DNA of 64,000 bases from NCBI RefSeq assembly GCF_014198245.1, contig NZ_JACIHE010000001.1:496001-560000 (forward strand), read 5' to 3'. A program made the translations under genes and the position numbers. Shown in pieces: positions 1 to 9,088 of this stretch. Origin of the DNA: Bradyrhizobium sp. cir1. GTDB taxonomy: Bacteria; Pseudomonadota; Alphaproteobacteria; Rhizobiales; Xanthobacteraceae. Under the pieces are notes generated by a model. That model was not told where the DNA came from and searched no databases. It worked only from the letters and a program-made list of their open reading frames with translations. The stretch's first letter is position 1; each line of letters starts with the position of its first letter.

Positions 1-3000
1 TCGCGGAACTCGGTGTCTTCAGGCTCCTCGCCGTCCTCGATCCAGTCCAGCGTGCCGCTGTCGCCCGACGAGACCAGCTTCGGATTGTCGATCTCGAGGC
101 CCGCGGGCAGATAGTCGGACACCATGATGTGGCCGTACTCGGGCTTGGCCTCGGTGATCTTCAGCACCACCGCGAAGCGCTGGTTCTGCTTGACCTTGCT
201 GATGTCGGCGGGCTTGCCGTCGAGCGTGAAGTAGCTGCGCTCGATCTTGAAGCCGTTCGACGCTGCCGGCTCCGGCGTCACCGGCGAGCCCGACACCGAG
301 ACCACCGCCTGCACCGGCGCATCGCCCGTGTTGGTGATCTTCAGCGGCTTGCCGCTCAGCGTGTCCGCCTTGTAGCTGCGATAGAGCGCAGTCTTGACCG
401 GCTGGCCGTCGACCTCGATCGAGAGGTTCTCCCTGGCGAGCGCCCGCGCCGCCAACACCAGCCACGCATTCTCCTGCGTGGAGGTATAGGGCGTCAGCCC
501 GCGCGCGGTCTCGACCCGTGTCACCGCCTGCGTCAGCGTTGCCTTCGGTGCATTGCCTTCGCTGGCGAGCGAGACCAGCGCTGCGGCATCGCGCAGCTGC
601 GAGCCGTAATCGGTGCGGCCGAACTCCAGCACCGGCTTTGGCGCGAGGCTGTCGAGCGCCGCGCCATAGACGCGTTCGGCGCGGTTGCGGTCGCCGACCA
701 GGGCCAGCGCTGCGGCAAGCTGCGACTTCGCGATCGGGGTCGCGAGGTTGTTCAGCTTGGTGTCGGCGAGATAGCGGAGATCCCCGATCGGAGCTGCGCC
801 GTTGCGGGCGAGCACGTAGAGGCCGTAGGCGAGATCGCGGCCGCCGTCCTTCTCCGGCTCGTTGCCGTTGACGACGGAGTTTCTGATCCGGTCGAGCGCA
901 TTCTTGAACAGGACATCAGGCACCGCAAAGCCCTTCTCGCGGGCGCGGGTCAGGAAGTCCGTCACGTAGGCATCGAGCCAGGCGTCGTCGCCGCCCGCCG
1001 ACCACAGGCCGAACGAGCCGTTCGAGCCCTGACGCGCCAGGAGCCGCTCGATCGCGTCGCGGATGCGCTGGTCGACCTCGGTGTCCATGGCGAGATGCGC
1101 GCCGGCCGCGAGCTCGTTGACATAGAGCAGCGGCATGGCCCGGCTCGTGATCTGCTCCGAGCAGCCATGGGGATAGCGGTCGAGCGCTTTCAGGATCGTC
1201 GCCGCATCGAGCGCGGTCGACAGGCTAGCCGAGACCGAGACGCTGCCGGTGCCCGGCACGAGGTCGGAGAACATGTCCGAGGTCAGCGTCAGGCTCTCGC
1301 CCTTCGCCAGCGTCCGGATCGAGCGCCGCGCCAGCACCTGCGTCGCCGCCTTGACATCGAACGCATAGTGCCGCGCCAGCGCGAGGCCATTCGGCCCCTT
1401 GATGTCGACGTCTAGCGTCGCCTGTCCCGCCGCGGTCGCATCGAGCGCGAGCGAGAACGAATTGCGCTGCTTGGCGGCGAGCTTCACCGTGGTTGCGGGA
1501 TTGCCGGTCATCTTCACCGGGCCGCCCGTCTTGACGTTGATGACGTAGTCGCCGGCCTGGCCCTCGACATTGTCGATCTCCAGGTTGACCGTGCCGTGGT
1601 CGCCATTGAGCAGGAAGCGCGGCAGGGTCGTGGTCAGCACCACGGGGTCGCGGATCACGACATCCGTATTGGCGCGGCCGAGCTTGGTCGCGGTCCACGC
1701 CACCGCCATGATGCGCGCGGTGCCGGCGAACTCCGGAATATCGAAGCTCACCTCCGCGGTGCCGTCGGCACCAACCGTGACGATGCCCGAATAAAGCGCC
1801 AGCGGCTTTTGCGAGGGTGGTGAGCCCTGCAGCTCGGCGGCTCCGGCGTCGCCGCCGGACTTGATCTGTCCGCGCGTGCCCGACATGCCGTCGATCAGCT
1901 GGCCGTAGAGATCGCGGATCTCAGCGCTCAGGCGGCGCTGGCCGAGATAGTAATCGTCCGGCGCCGGCGGCTTGTAATTGGTAAGGTTGAGGATGCCGAC
2001 ATCGACGGCGGCGATGACGATCTTGGCGTCCTCGCCCGGATTGAGCCCGTCGAGCTCGACCGGGATCTTCAGCGTCGCGTTGGGGCGGATCAGCGCCGGC
2101 GGCGTCAGCTTCACGCTCAGCGTGCGGGTCTGCTTGTCGATGCCGAACCATTTCAGGCCGATCGCACGGCCCGGCATGCGCTGGGCGGCGGCATCGAGCG
2201 GACGGCGCAGCGTCGCCACCACATAGGCGCCGGTGCCCCAGTCCTTGCCGACCGGGAGCTTCACCTGGGCGGTGCCTTCCTTGACGTCGATGGTCTGCGT
2301 CGTCAGCAGGCGGTCACCGAGCACGTTGATGGTGAGCTTGCCGGCGCTGCGGACGTTGACCGACACCGTCATGGTGTCGCCGGAGGCGTATTGCGGCTTG
2401 TCGATCGAGGTTTCCAAAAGGTCGGGCGTATCGGCGCTGCCGTCGGAATACCAGCCGACGTCGAACTGCACCGAGGTCACCGGGCCGTCGGCGTCGTTCG
2501 ATTTCACATCCAGCCGATAACGGCCGGGCTGCGGCGCCAGCGAGATGCGCGACGGCTTGTCGGCAGCGATCGTGACGTCACCGTCGGCGATGCGCGAGGT
2601 CGACTTGACCGGCTCGTACTCCCAGTAATTGTTCTGGCGGTACCACTGATAGCGCGACTCCATCTTCAGGAGCTCGTAGCGCAGGCCGTCGCGGCGCAGC
2701 CTCTCGCCCTCCGGCGAGACGAACACGACGTCGAACTCGGCCTTGTCACCCTCGGCGACGTTCTTGTCGCCGAACAGAGGCTTGATGCCGATCTGCGCAG
2801 CAGTGGGCGCGACCGGGAGCACGATCTTGCGCTCGACGGCGCGGCCGCCGGTCTCGACCATGCGGACGAAGATCTGCGCTTCCTGCGGACGCGTCGAGGC
2901 CGGCTGCTTGTCCAGCGTCACCGGGAAGGTCGCGACACCGTTGGCATCGGCCTCAGGCAGGTTCTCCAACGGCGTGCGCTCGTTCGAGGTGGTCTCCTCG

Positions 3001-5018
3001 TCGGCAACGCCGAACTGGTAGCCGGCAAAGCCGGGCCGCTCGGCCGCGGGCGCGATCAGCATGTCGCCTTCGAGCTGAAGGCCCGAGGCCGGCGCGCCAT
3101 AGAGGAAATGACCGTCCGCCTTAAGCTCCACTGGAGCGTTAGCTTTGATCAGCTTGCCCTTGGCGGACAAATCGAATTCGATCCGATCAGGAACGTAATC
3201 CTCGACCATGAAGGTGGTCTCGCCGATCGAAGCGCCTTTCGGATCGGTGAAGGCGCGCACGCGCCAGGTGCCGGTCGGCACCGCCGAGTTGAGCGGCACG
3301 GACAGGGTGCGGCCGCCGGCGCCCTGGTCGGGCAGCACGGCGCGACGGTATTCGACGCCGTCGGGGCGCTCGACCACCAGCGTCATCGGCCCACCGGTCA
3401 CGGCGTTGCCCTGCCCGTCGCGCAGCAGCGCAGTGAGGAATACCGTCTCGCTGGAGCGGTAGACGCCACGCTCGGCATAGACGAAGGCATCGGCGCCGGC
3501 GGGCACGGCACGCCCCGCAACGCCGCGGTCGGAGAGGTCGAAGGCCGACGTCTTCAGGCTCAGGAAGGCATAATCGGCCTTCTCGCCCGTGACCGTGAGC
3601 ATCGCCGGCGACAGGCCGCCCTCGCCGCGCGCAAGTCCCGCCTCGAACAGCACGTGACCGGACTCGTCGGTCTTGCGCATCGCCAGGATCTCGTTGTTGC
3701 GGGCGACCAGCCGTACCTCGGCCTTGCCGACCGGATCGGTTGAGGCCAGCGAGTTGACGAAGACGTGGATGCCGTCATTGCCGGAATAGGCGGTGACCCC
3801 GAGATCGGAGACGATGAACCATTGCGTGGCAAGCTGGTACTCGTCGTCCGAGCCTGGGCCCTTGGCCGCCGCGGTCATCACGTAGACGCCGGGCTGGAGC
3901 TCGCCGAGCGCCTGGTCGACCGGGAATGCCGTGGTGACGTCCTGGTTCAGCGTCATCGCGGTCGAAAGCTCGCCCGACCAGACCTTGACGCCGCGCTCGT
4001 CGCCGAGATCGCCGAGCTGATATTTGGTCAGCGTCTTCTGGAAATCGCTGTCGACCACCGTGTTGATCAGGTTGCGGTCGCCGATGCGGAAGACGTTGAT
4101 GTTGACCGCGGGCGTGTTGACGCTGACCACGGGAATGCCGCGCTGGCCGGTCCGCGGCAGCACATAGGCGCGGCTGGTGAAGCGCACGAAGGGCTTGCGA
4201 TCGCGCACATAGACGTTGAATTCGGCCGATTTCGGCAGGCCCTCCTTCACCGTGGACGGCAGGCCGGCGCGAAGGTTGATGTTGTAGCGCTCGCCGTGCT
4301 TCAGGCCGTCGACGCAGAGCTGCTTGCCTTCCGCCGACAGCGCCGGCTTGTCCTGCCCTGCGAGGGCCAGGAACGGCGCGAAGTCGGTGCGCTTGGCGAG
4401 CTCCTCGGAGAACTGGAAGCAGGCGCGTGGACTCGCCGAATCCGAGTCCACGGTGTAGTCGAGCAGCCGGAAGCCGTGCTCGTCGCGCAGCTTCTCATAT
4501 TGCCCGCGGACATCGGCGACCTCGCGCAGGTCGAGCGACAGCCGCAGCGAATCCAGCGCCGGCCGCCACAGCTTGCGTTCGGCCAGCGACTTGCCGAGGA
4601 CGGCGAGCGCGTCGGCCTCCTCGCCTGGATTGCCGGCCCGCATGTAAGCGATGTAGGCCGCGGTCGAGGCGCGCTCCAGCAGGAAGGTCTGTTCGCTCGA
4701 GTTCTTCGGCCAGATCTGGAAGATCACCTTGGCGAGCCGCAGCCAGTTGCCGGCATCGTCAGGGTTCGTGGCCGCGATCTGGCCGAGCACCGACAGGCCC
4801 GTGCGGTAATCGTTGCGCCTGAAGGCGGCGTCGGCATCCGTGCGCAGCGTCGCGTTGGTCTTGGCGACCGGGCCCGCCTCGCTCTTGATCTGCGCCTCCA
4901 GCTTGATGGCGGAATCAGCGAGATCGTCGCGTTTGAAGGCTTTGTCGGCGGCCTGCGCAGCCGAAAGGCCGAGCGCCAGCGCGGCGCAGATTGTGACGGC
5001 GCGAACAAGACCGATCAT
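1..5018 (-). CDS. Alpha-2-macroglobulin family protein, 3' end cut by window
   Basis: Large secreted protein, at least 1672 residues, running off the left edge. It starts at the ATG at 5018 with a Sec signal peptide (MIGLVRAV, hydrophobic core, cleavage after AQAA). An N-terminal helical part follows, then repeated beta-rich macroglobulin domains and a terpenoid-cyclase-like region. The motif PHGCSEQ near 1150-1175 keeps the CxEQ thioester signature, so the thioester is probably functional. Bacterial members are periplasmic protease traps that often work with penicillin-binding protein 1C, whose gene would lie beyond the window. Many spurious reading frames exist on the opposite strand. Family call is firm; client proteases are unknown. 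Confidence 0.9.
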   Translation of the reverse strand, partial: MIGLVRAVTICAALALGLSAAQAADKAFKRDDLADSAIKLEAQIKSEAGPVAKTNATLRTDADAAFRRNDYRTGLSVLGQIAATNPDDAGNWLRLAKVIFQIWPKNSSEQTFLLERASTAAYIAYMRAGNPGEEADALAVLGKSLAERKLWRPALDSLRLSLDLREVADVRGQYEKLRDEHGFRLLDYTVDSDSASPRACFQFSEELAKRTDFAPFLALAGQDKPALSAEGKQLCVDGLKHGERYNINLRAGLPSTVKEGLPKSAEFNVYVRDRKPFVRFTSRAYVLPRTGQRGIPVVSVNTPAVNINVFRIGDRNLINTVVDSDFQKTLTKYQLGDLGDERGVKVWSGELSTAMTLNQDVTTAFPVDQALGELQPGVYVMTAAAKGPGSDDEYQLATQWFIVSDLGVTAYSGNDGIHVFVNSLASTDPVGKAEVRLVARNNEILAMRKTDESGHVLFEAGLARGEGGLSPAMLTVTGEKADYAFLSLKTSAFDLSDRGVAGRAVPAGADAFVYAERGVYRSSETVFLTALLRDGQGNAVTGGPMTLVVERPDGVEYRRAVLPDQGAGGRTLSVPLNSAVPTGTWRVRAFTDPKGASIGETTFMVEDYVPDRIEFDLSAKGKLIKANAPVELKADGHFLYGAPASGLQLEGDMLIAPAAERPGFAGYQFGVADEETTSNERTPLENLPEADANGVATFPVTLDKQPASTRPQEAQIFVRMVETGGRAVERKIVLPVAPTAAQIGIKPLFGDKNVAEGDKAEFDVVFVSPEGERLRRDGLRYELLKMESRYQWYRQNNYWEYEPVKSTSRIADGDVTIAADKPSRISLAPQPGRYRLDVKSNDADGPVTSVQFDVGWYSDGSADTPDLLETSIDKPQYASGDTMTVSVNVRSAGKLTINVLGDRLLTTQTIDVKEGTAQVKLPVGKDWGTGAYVVATLRRPLDAAAQRMPGRAIGLKWFGIDKQTRTLSVKLTPPALIRPNATLKIPVELDGLNPGEDAKIVIAAVDVGILNLTNYKPPAPDDYYLGQRRLSAEIRDLYGQLIDGMSGTRGQIKSGGDAGAAELQGSPPSQKPLALYSGIVTVGADGTAEVSFDIPEFAGTARIMAVAWTATKLGRANTDVVIRDPVVLTTTLPRFLLNGDHGTVNLEIDNVEGQAGDYVINVKTGGPVKMTGNPATTVKLAAKQRNSFSLALDATAAGQATLDVDIKGPNGLALARHYAFDVKAATQVLARRSIRTLAKGESLTLTSDMFSDLVPGTGSVSVSASLSTALDAATILKALDRYPHGCSEQITSRAMPLLYVNELAAGAHLAMDTEVDQRIRDAIERLLARQGSNGSFGLWSAGGDDAWLDAYVTDFLTRAREKGFAVPDVLFKNALDRIRNSVVNGNEPEKDGGRDLAYGLYVLARNGAAPIGDLRYLADTKLNNLATPIAKSQLAAALALVGDRNRAERVYGAALDSLAPKPVLEFGRTDYGSQLRDAAALVSLASEGNAPKATLTQAVTRVETARGLTPYTSTQENAWLVLAARALARENLSIEVDGQPVKTALYRSYKADTLSGKPLKITNTGDAPVQAVVSVSGSPVTPEPAASNGFKIERSYFTLDGKPADISKVKQNQRFAVVLKITEAKPEYGHIMVSDYLPAGLEIDNPKLVSSGDSGTLDWIEDGEEPEDTEFR

Positions 5019-5422
5019 GGATGGACTCCCGGAAATCGCGGACGAACGCCGCTTGTCGCATGAAATGCGTGGAAAGGTGACGGACTCAAGGCGATGGAAC
5101 CAGAGGTGCAAAACGTCGCATTCGCCATGACGAGGCAGGCCCAGAGGAGACCAGTCCAGATACCGCCGCGCACGCCGTCCTGATGGCGCAGCAACACCTA
5201 GCCAGTCGACCGGCGGCCGTGTCCCGGAAGCTGTTCAGCGTTCCCGGCGATGTGATCCATCGTCCGGTCCGCTGCCGCTCAACCCGGCACCCTGACACCC
5301 CACCGTTCCGCTTTGTCGCGGCATTGAGGAAAACGGTTCGGTTCAGGCTTGGCGAAAGACCAGATTTTTCATATTGGCATGCTAGATGAACGGCCAGCCG
5401 CCCAAACCGGGCGGCCCAGGAC
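5019..5422. other. Intergenic region before tRNA-Arg
   Basis: About 400 bases with no convincing gene on either strand. It must hold the promoter of the macroglobulin gene (leftward) and of tRNA-Arg (rightward). A weak candidate for the latter is TTGGCG near 5349 followed by CATATT about 15 bases on. Short frames here have no ribosome binding site and unlikely compositions. Confidence 0.4.
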
Positions 5423-5499
5423 GGTCCCGTAGCTCAACTGGATAGAGTAGCGGATTTCTACTCCGCGGGTTGCAGGTTCGAGTCCTGCCGGGATCGCCA
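5423..5499 (+). tRNA. tRNA-Arg (anticodon UCU)
   Basis: Complete cloverleaf of 77 bases with encoded CCA. The acceptor GGTCCCG pairs with CGGGATC (one G-U), the D arm GCTC/GAGT is present, and the anticodon stem GCGGA/TCCGC encloses loop TTTCTAC, giving anticodon TCT that reads AGA. The T arm GCAGG/CCTGC carries TTCGAGT. The discriminator base is G. A spurious protein frame on the opposite strand overlaps it. Confidence 0.97.
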
Positions 5500-5802
5500 G
5501 TGTTTTCAAGATGATGGGCGTTCTTCTCCTGGAAAAACCGTGTCTCACTGGTAGAGACAAAAACCCTCTGATTTCGGGCTTTCCGGTTTAGTCCCGCTGA
5601 GTCCGCAGTACACGAATGGTACACGACGCTTCCGCGTTTGTTCTGTTCATGAAGGCTCACCAGCGAGCCCGCCGAACCTTTGGTTTTTTCACCATCTGAA
5701 GGCCCATCCGACGGCTCCCACGAAGCCATTTCCCGAGTGCCACGAAATGTCCCTGAAACACAGCCGGCCTAGCCTCCCAGCATTGAACTAAGGGGGACTG
5801 CG
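5500..5802. other. Gene-poor stretch downstream of tRNA-Arg
   Basis: No protein-coding frame can be supported. It contains the near-repeat GTACACGAATGGTACACGA near 5608. Such stretches beside tRNA genes are often old integration scars, but no integrase and no second copy of the tRNA 3' end were seen in this window. Confidence 0.4.
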
Positions 5803-5886
5803 ATGTGGACATTCATTGACAGCTTGTATCGCGAGTTTTGCCTGGCGCGGCTTCAGGAAATGAGGAAGCTCGAGCTGCCCCAATAA
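5803..5886 (+). CDS. Micro-protein, 27 residues, unknown function
   Basis: Short frame beginning MWTFIDSLYREF and ending KLELPQ. A strong Shine-Dalgarno sequence AAGGGGG lies about 6 bases before the ATG. The peptide is an amphipathic helix with many Arg, Glu and Leu residues. It resembles short proteins I associate with Bradyrhizobium (a Trp-rich start and LxxMRK), but this is from memory. The ribosome binding site is the main support. It lies alone in the gene-poor zone after tRNA-Arg. Confidence 0.5.
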   Translation: MWTFIDSLYREFCLARLQEMRKLELPQ

Positions 5887-6037
5887 CCGCGACCGCCGCA
5901 GCCAGCCGGCGCCGTCATAAGACTGTGGCATAGCCATTGCATCCTAAACGCCAGCTGGGATTTCAGTGCTCAGTGCGAAAATAGGCGCTGCCGAGACAAC
6001 GTATTTCGAGCTCGGCAATTTGTTTAGGATCTGGCTC

Positions 6038-6247
6038 ATGGCTTACGACGCAGCCACGGTGCAAATGCTTCGTGATGTTTTAGACGAAGTTCTCTCCAGC
6101 CCGGCATTCACCCTTCAGCATCAGCGGACCGCCGTAGAGGTCGCCGAGCGCGTGCTTAAGCTGGCCGCCCAGGGCGAGCGTCAGCCCGAGAACATCAAGC
6201 GACACTTGCGAAACGAGTTCTTTGCGCCGGATGTCTCGCGGCATTGA
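6038..6247 (+). CDS. Small conserved hypothetical protein (69 aa)
   Basis: Starts MAYDAATVQMLRDVLDEVL. The ATG at 6038 is preferred over an in-frame upstream start because AGGA lies about 8 bases before it and the first residues match the pattern of a small Bradyrhizobium family (MAYD then LRxVLDEV). The protein is all-helical, with a central segment rich in Ala, Glu and Arg and no membrane span. A possible DNA-interacting or regulatory role cannot be shown. Confidence is in the gene, not its function. Confidence 0.7.
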   Translation: MAYDAATVQMLRDVLDEVLSSPAFTLQHQRTAVEVAERVLKLAAQGERQPENIKRHLRNEFFAPDVSRH

Positions 6248-6688
6248 GACGCTCGCCAGCGTGAAACCGGCGGGCCTTAATTTGGTCAGGCCTTCGCGGC
6301 TTGCTTTATTCGATGCGGTCGCAGCCCGCAAACCCTGGCGCAACGAAGTAGCTTCGCCTCGGCGTTCCGACACCGCGCGGAAACGCTGCTGTAAGTCGCG
6401 CAGTCGCCGCTCGGACCCGGGTCTAACCGGATCTGGACTCGGTAGGCGTGGCATCGGCTCAGCTGCTCCGCCATACAGACCAGGCATGAAATAGAACCAG
6501 ACCCGGTATTCGTCGGCAAGCACCAGTGCAGGCTGCCTCTGGTCTGTCTCGCGCAACGCCAGCCAGACGACACTTACCTGCCAATCCATCGTCCTTCACG
6601 AACGCGTGGGTATCCCCTCCTCGGGCTTTGAAGCGGGCACATCAACCCCATCTATGCGCCGGGCGAATTGCGCCCGAGAAGGACGCCG
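6248..6688. other. Region without a supportable gene
   Basis: About 440 bases. A minus-strand frame starting at 6589 (MDWQVSVVWLALRE) has a protein-like beginning but overlaps the better-supported gene at 6038-6247 and its AAGGA sits only 2-3 bases before the ATG, so it is not called. Near 6660-6675 a short hairpin GGGCGAATTGCGCCC precedes the next gene. Confidence 0.35.
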
Positions 6689-6949
6689 ATGCCACCATCC
6701 GAGTGGACGAGAATGGCCATCGCATCAGCAGTGGCCGTCCTCGCAATATCATTTTTGGCAATCGACGCAGGCGTCGACGTGAACACCGGTGCGATCGCAA
6801 AACGCGTCGAGACGGCGCGGGCGTCCATCACAGACGCGGTGGCGCGCCAGCACGAGCGCGCCTTCGCCGTTCAGGTATGGTCGCGAGGAAATCACCAGAA
6901 GCCGCTCTCGGAGAAGCAGCCCCTGGAGCAGTGCCTGGCGATCGATTGA
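6689..6949 (+). CDS. Possible small membrane-anchored protein (86 aa)
   Basis: Begins MPPSEWTRMAIAS with AAGGA about 6 bases before the ATG. Residues 10-28 form one hydrophobic segment, followed by a polar helical tail (VETARASITDAVARQHERA) that may be a short coiled coil. The last third looks less protein-like and another frame overlaps, so the gene could be decayed. No family recognised. Confidence 0.45.
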   Translation: MPPSEWTRMAIASAVAVLAISFLAIDAGVDVNTGAIAKRVETARASITDAVARQHERAFAVQVWSRGNHQKPLSEKQPLEQCLAID

Positions 6950-7018
6950 TCCAGACGCGCCGCGTGACGACACCAGGCCCCTTCGACGGCCTTTCGTTTG
7001 TTCACGATCCAACTCCGC

Positions 7019-7070
7019 TTCGTTCGCAAAGCACGAATCGCGACCGCGAGAATCAGCGCTGCGCAAATGT
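7019..7070 (+). repeat. Dispersed palindromic repeat, diverged copy A
   Basis: Begins TTCGTTCGCAAAGCACGAATCG and continues through GAGAATCAGCGC, matching in order the copies at 35927 and 36163. The central palindrome (TTCGTTCT, 3 bases, AGAACGAA in the other copies) is partly degraded here to TTCGT and ACGAA. Function unknown. Confidence 0.5.
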
Positions 7071-7110
7071 TAATATGAGATTGCCGTAGCGCTGATCGCT
7101 TGCGCGCCCG

Positions 7111-7263
7111 CTATTCCGTCGGCTCATCCTCGCGCCGCTCGCGGGCAAGCTGATGCCAGGCGATGGCAAGCTCGATCAGGCGTTGCCGGTCGGCGCCTTC
7201 GGCCGCCGCGGCGCGCTTCATTGCGGCCTCGGCTTCGTGCTGCGGGTCGTACTTGTTGCACAT
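7111..7263 (-). CDS. Small hypothetical protein (50 aa)
   Basis: Starts MCNKYDPQHEAEAAMKRAAAA and ends EREDEPTE-like (RREDEPTE). Acidic and helical, with the hydrophobic pattern LIELAIAWHQLA in the second half. The ATG at 7263 is chosen because upstream in-frame residues are of low-likelihood composition; the ribosome binding site is weak. I associate this pattern with small Bradyrhizobium hypotheticals. Function unknown. Confidence 0.6.
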   Translation of the reverse strand: MCNKYDPQHEAEAAMKRAAAAEGADRQRLIELAIAWHQLARERREDEPTE

Positions 7264-7547
7264 GAAGCGATTGTAACCGCCCGATCTGGACAAGTGCGTG
7301 GCAATTTCGCCCGTATGATTGCGGAGGACCGACGTTGTCGTAGGCGATTCAAGCACGCTTTGATTGTGGCGCCAGGGATTTTGCACTCGCGGTTTCAGAC
7401 CCTCCCCCGGCGCAAGTTGAAAAGAGGCTCGGCTTCATTCCGAGCGATCTGTGAATTGCGTCACAGCCTGCGCACGGCCTCTCGCGCTAAACAGGACCTC
7501 AGCGCTTCCATGGGGAGCGCGAGACGGCGTGGGAGGTCTTTCCCGTC

Positions 7548-7709
7548 ATGACACAGGAAGCAACCGCCGAAGCCAGGGTCCCGACACAACGACAGAGGTC
7601 CGACCTGTTCGGGATCGTGTGTCTTGCGACGATCGGTCTCGTGATGCTGACCTGGATCGCAGGCCTGGTCTGGGGCGCGATGGCATTCTTCAACTGGCTG
7701 GTAGCCTGA
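7548..7709 (+). CDS. 53-residue single-span membrane protein, paralogue of 31064-31225
   Basis: Begins MTQEATAEARVP and ends AFFNWLVA. Residues about 20-52 form one hydrophobic span. GGAGG lies about 12 bases before the ATG. The gene at 31064-31225 has exactly the same length and shares S-x-L-F, G-[LI]-VML, WI-x2-L-x-W and W-L at aligned positions (about 15 of 36 identical in the span). The conserved length and pattern argue that both are real. Function unknown. Confidence 0.7.
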   Translation: MTQEATAEARVPTQRQRSDLFGIVCLATIGLVMLTWIAGLVWGAMAFFNWLVA

Positions 7710-7766
7710 CGCGCGAGGCGATCAGCGCTCGTTCGCGCGCAACTGGATCGACCGGCAAACAAGAAA

Positions 7767-7785
7767 GGCGGGCCTTTCGCCCGCC
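7767..7785 (-). terminator. Terminator hairpin of the glycine-zipper gene
   Basis: Perfect 7-bp stem GGCGGGC/GCCCGCC with a 5-base loop. Read leftward, the stem is followed by TTTCTTGTTT, as expected for intrinsic termination of the minus-strand gene that ends at 7814. Confidence 0.6.
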
Positions 7786-7813
7786 TCCTCGGTTTCAGAT
7801 CCTGCGCGGAAGC

Positions 7814-8590
7814 TCAGTAGCACGCGCGCGGATCGGCCTGCACATACTGCCCGTTTGGATAGCGGTAGTAGCAATTGCCCTCGGCCAGATAGTAGCCGGG
7901 GCGCGAGGCGGCTGTTGCGCCGGCGATCGCGCCGGTGGCGCCGCCGAAAACCGCGCCTGCGGCAGCCCCCGTTGCATTGCCCGAGATCAGCCCGCCAAGC
8001 AAACCGCCGACAATCGCCCCGCCCAGCGCACTTGCGCCGGGGTCGGCCGGCGGCGGCGGAGGGGGCGGTTCATAGGCGACCGGAGGCGGCGCCGGGGCAT
8101 AGGCCACCGGCACATCGTCGTAATACTCCTCCGAGATGTAGGCGGGCGGACCGGCCATCCGCTGCGGATAATAGTACCAGACGCCGCCGACGTCCCACCA
8201 CCAGCCGGAGCGGCCGTTATGGACTTCGTGGCGCCAGCGCCCGCCGTCCCAGGCGAGGTTGCCGCGATAGGCATGTCCGCCCCAGTCGCGCGCCGGCGCG
8301 GGGCCCCGCGCGTAGTTGCGGCCGGGCGGCGGGCCGCCGGCATTGTGCGGGCCGGGACCAGGGCCGCCAGCGTGAGGCTGGCCGCCGGGCTGCGGCGCGG
8401 GCCGGGCCGCCTGCTGCGGTGGAGGACCCTTGCGCATGTTGTTCTGCGGCGGCGCGCCGGCACCGGCCCCTGCCGGCGGATGGCCGTCATGCTTTGGCGG
8501 CCCGGCGTCCTGCGCCTGCGCCGAAAGCGCGAGCAAAGACATGGCCGAAACCAAGGGAATGATGATCTTGATGCGGCTGGACGCACTCAT
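7814..8590 (-). CDS. Secreted proline/glycine-rich protein with glycine-zipper domain
   Basis: 258 residues. The start at 8590 follows a run of six G about 8 bases upstream and gives a clean signal peptide (MSASSRIKIII ... LSAQAQ). Next come a Pro/Gly/Ala-rich spacer, an aromatic-rich block (RSGWWWDVGGVWYYYPQ), a run of nine Pro residues and a glycine-zipper region (GGAIVGGLLGGLISG, then GAAAGAVFGGATGAIAG). The C-terminus has two Cys residues (EGNCYYRYPNG ... DPRACY). Glycine zippers of this type insert in or span the outer envelope. Likely an envelope or surface protein; exact role unknown. Confidence 0.8.
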   Translation of the reverse strand: MSASSRIKIIIPLVSAMSLLALSAQAQDAGPPKHDGHPPAGAGAGAPPQNNMRKGPPPQQAARPAPQPGGQPHAGGPGPGPHNAGGPPPGRNYARGPAPARDWGGHAYRGNLAWDGGRWRHEVHNGRSGWWWDVGGVWYYYPQRMAGPPAYISEEYYDDVPVAYAPAPPPVAYEPPPPPPPADPGASALGGAIVGGLLGGLISGNATGAAAGAVFGGATGAIAGATAASRPGYYLAEGNCYYRYPNGQYVQADPRACY

Positions 8591-8787
8591 GCGTGATTGC
8601 CCCCCTATTCTCTCGCTCGCCGTGGTCCCTCGCGCGATAGACGATTCGCCTCGCGCCGGGGTGATGCCGGCTGACATAACTGACCTGCTTGATCGGCCAA
8701 GTGATCGGCGAAGTCCCGTTACAAATGATTAAGATCACGGCAATTTTTCGGCCCGACGAGGCCGCAGCGGGCGGAGCTGGAGCGCCG

Positions 8788-9012
8788 CTAGCGGGCCGGC
8801 TCGATAACGTTGCAATTGCTCCGCCCCGACATCAGGCAGTCCTGCATCTTGCTGGCTGAGGTGAGATCACGGGCGAGCCACCAGCCGATCGCGAGGATCA
8901 CGATGGCGATGATCAGGCCGGCGATGGCGCCGCGGCGGTTGTCGCCGGGTTGAGGTCTTGGCGGGGATTTGGGCTTCTCGCCCGGTTCGGGCTTGGACGC
9001 AGGGCTCGACAT
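8788..9012 (-). CDS. Small inner-membrane protein (74 aa)
   Basis: Begins MSSPASKPEPGEKPKSPP, a Pro/Lys-rich cytoplasmic head, followed by a span (RRGAIAGLIIAIVILAIGWWLA) and a short tail with two Cys residues (MQDCLMSGRSNC) probably in the periplasm, where they could form a disulfide. An upstream ATG at 9048 is possible but less natural. Family function unknown. Confidence 0.65.
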   Translation of the reverse strand: MSSPASKPEPGEKPKSPPRPQPGDNRRGAIAGLIIAIVILAIGWWLARDLTSASKMQDCLMSGRSNCNVIEPAR

Positions 9013-9088
9013 GACAACCTGATCGCACGGGTCGGCCGGCTTTATCACCTCTGCGGCGTGGCGTCACATCCCGGCCGGCCCTTCCGGC

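Noticed and set aside
5590..5640. GTACACGAATGGTACACGA as phage attachment site
   Set aside because: No integrase and no second copy of the tRNA end in the window; left as speculation only.
5382..5729. Minus-strand frame through tRNA-Arg encoding GRTRTCNPRSRN
   Set aside because: It reads the complement of the tRNA gene; such frames are a known annotation artefact.
6080..6589. 169-residue minus-strand frame starting MDWQVSVVWLALRE
   Set aside because: It overlaps the better-supported gene at 6038-6247 and its AAGGA is too close to the ATG; only its start looks protein-like.
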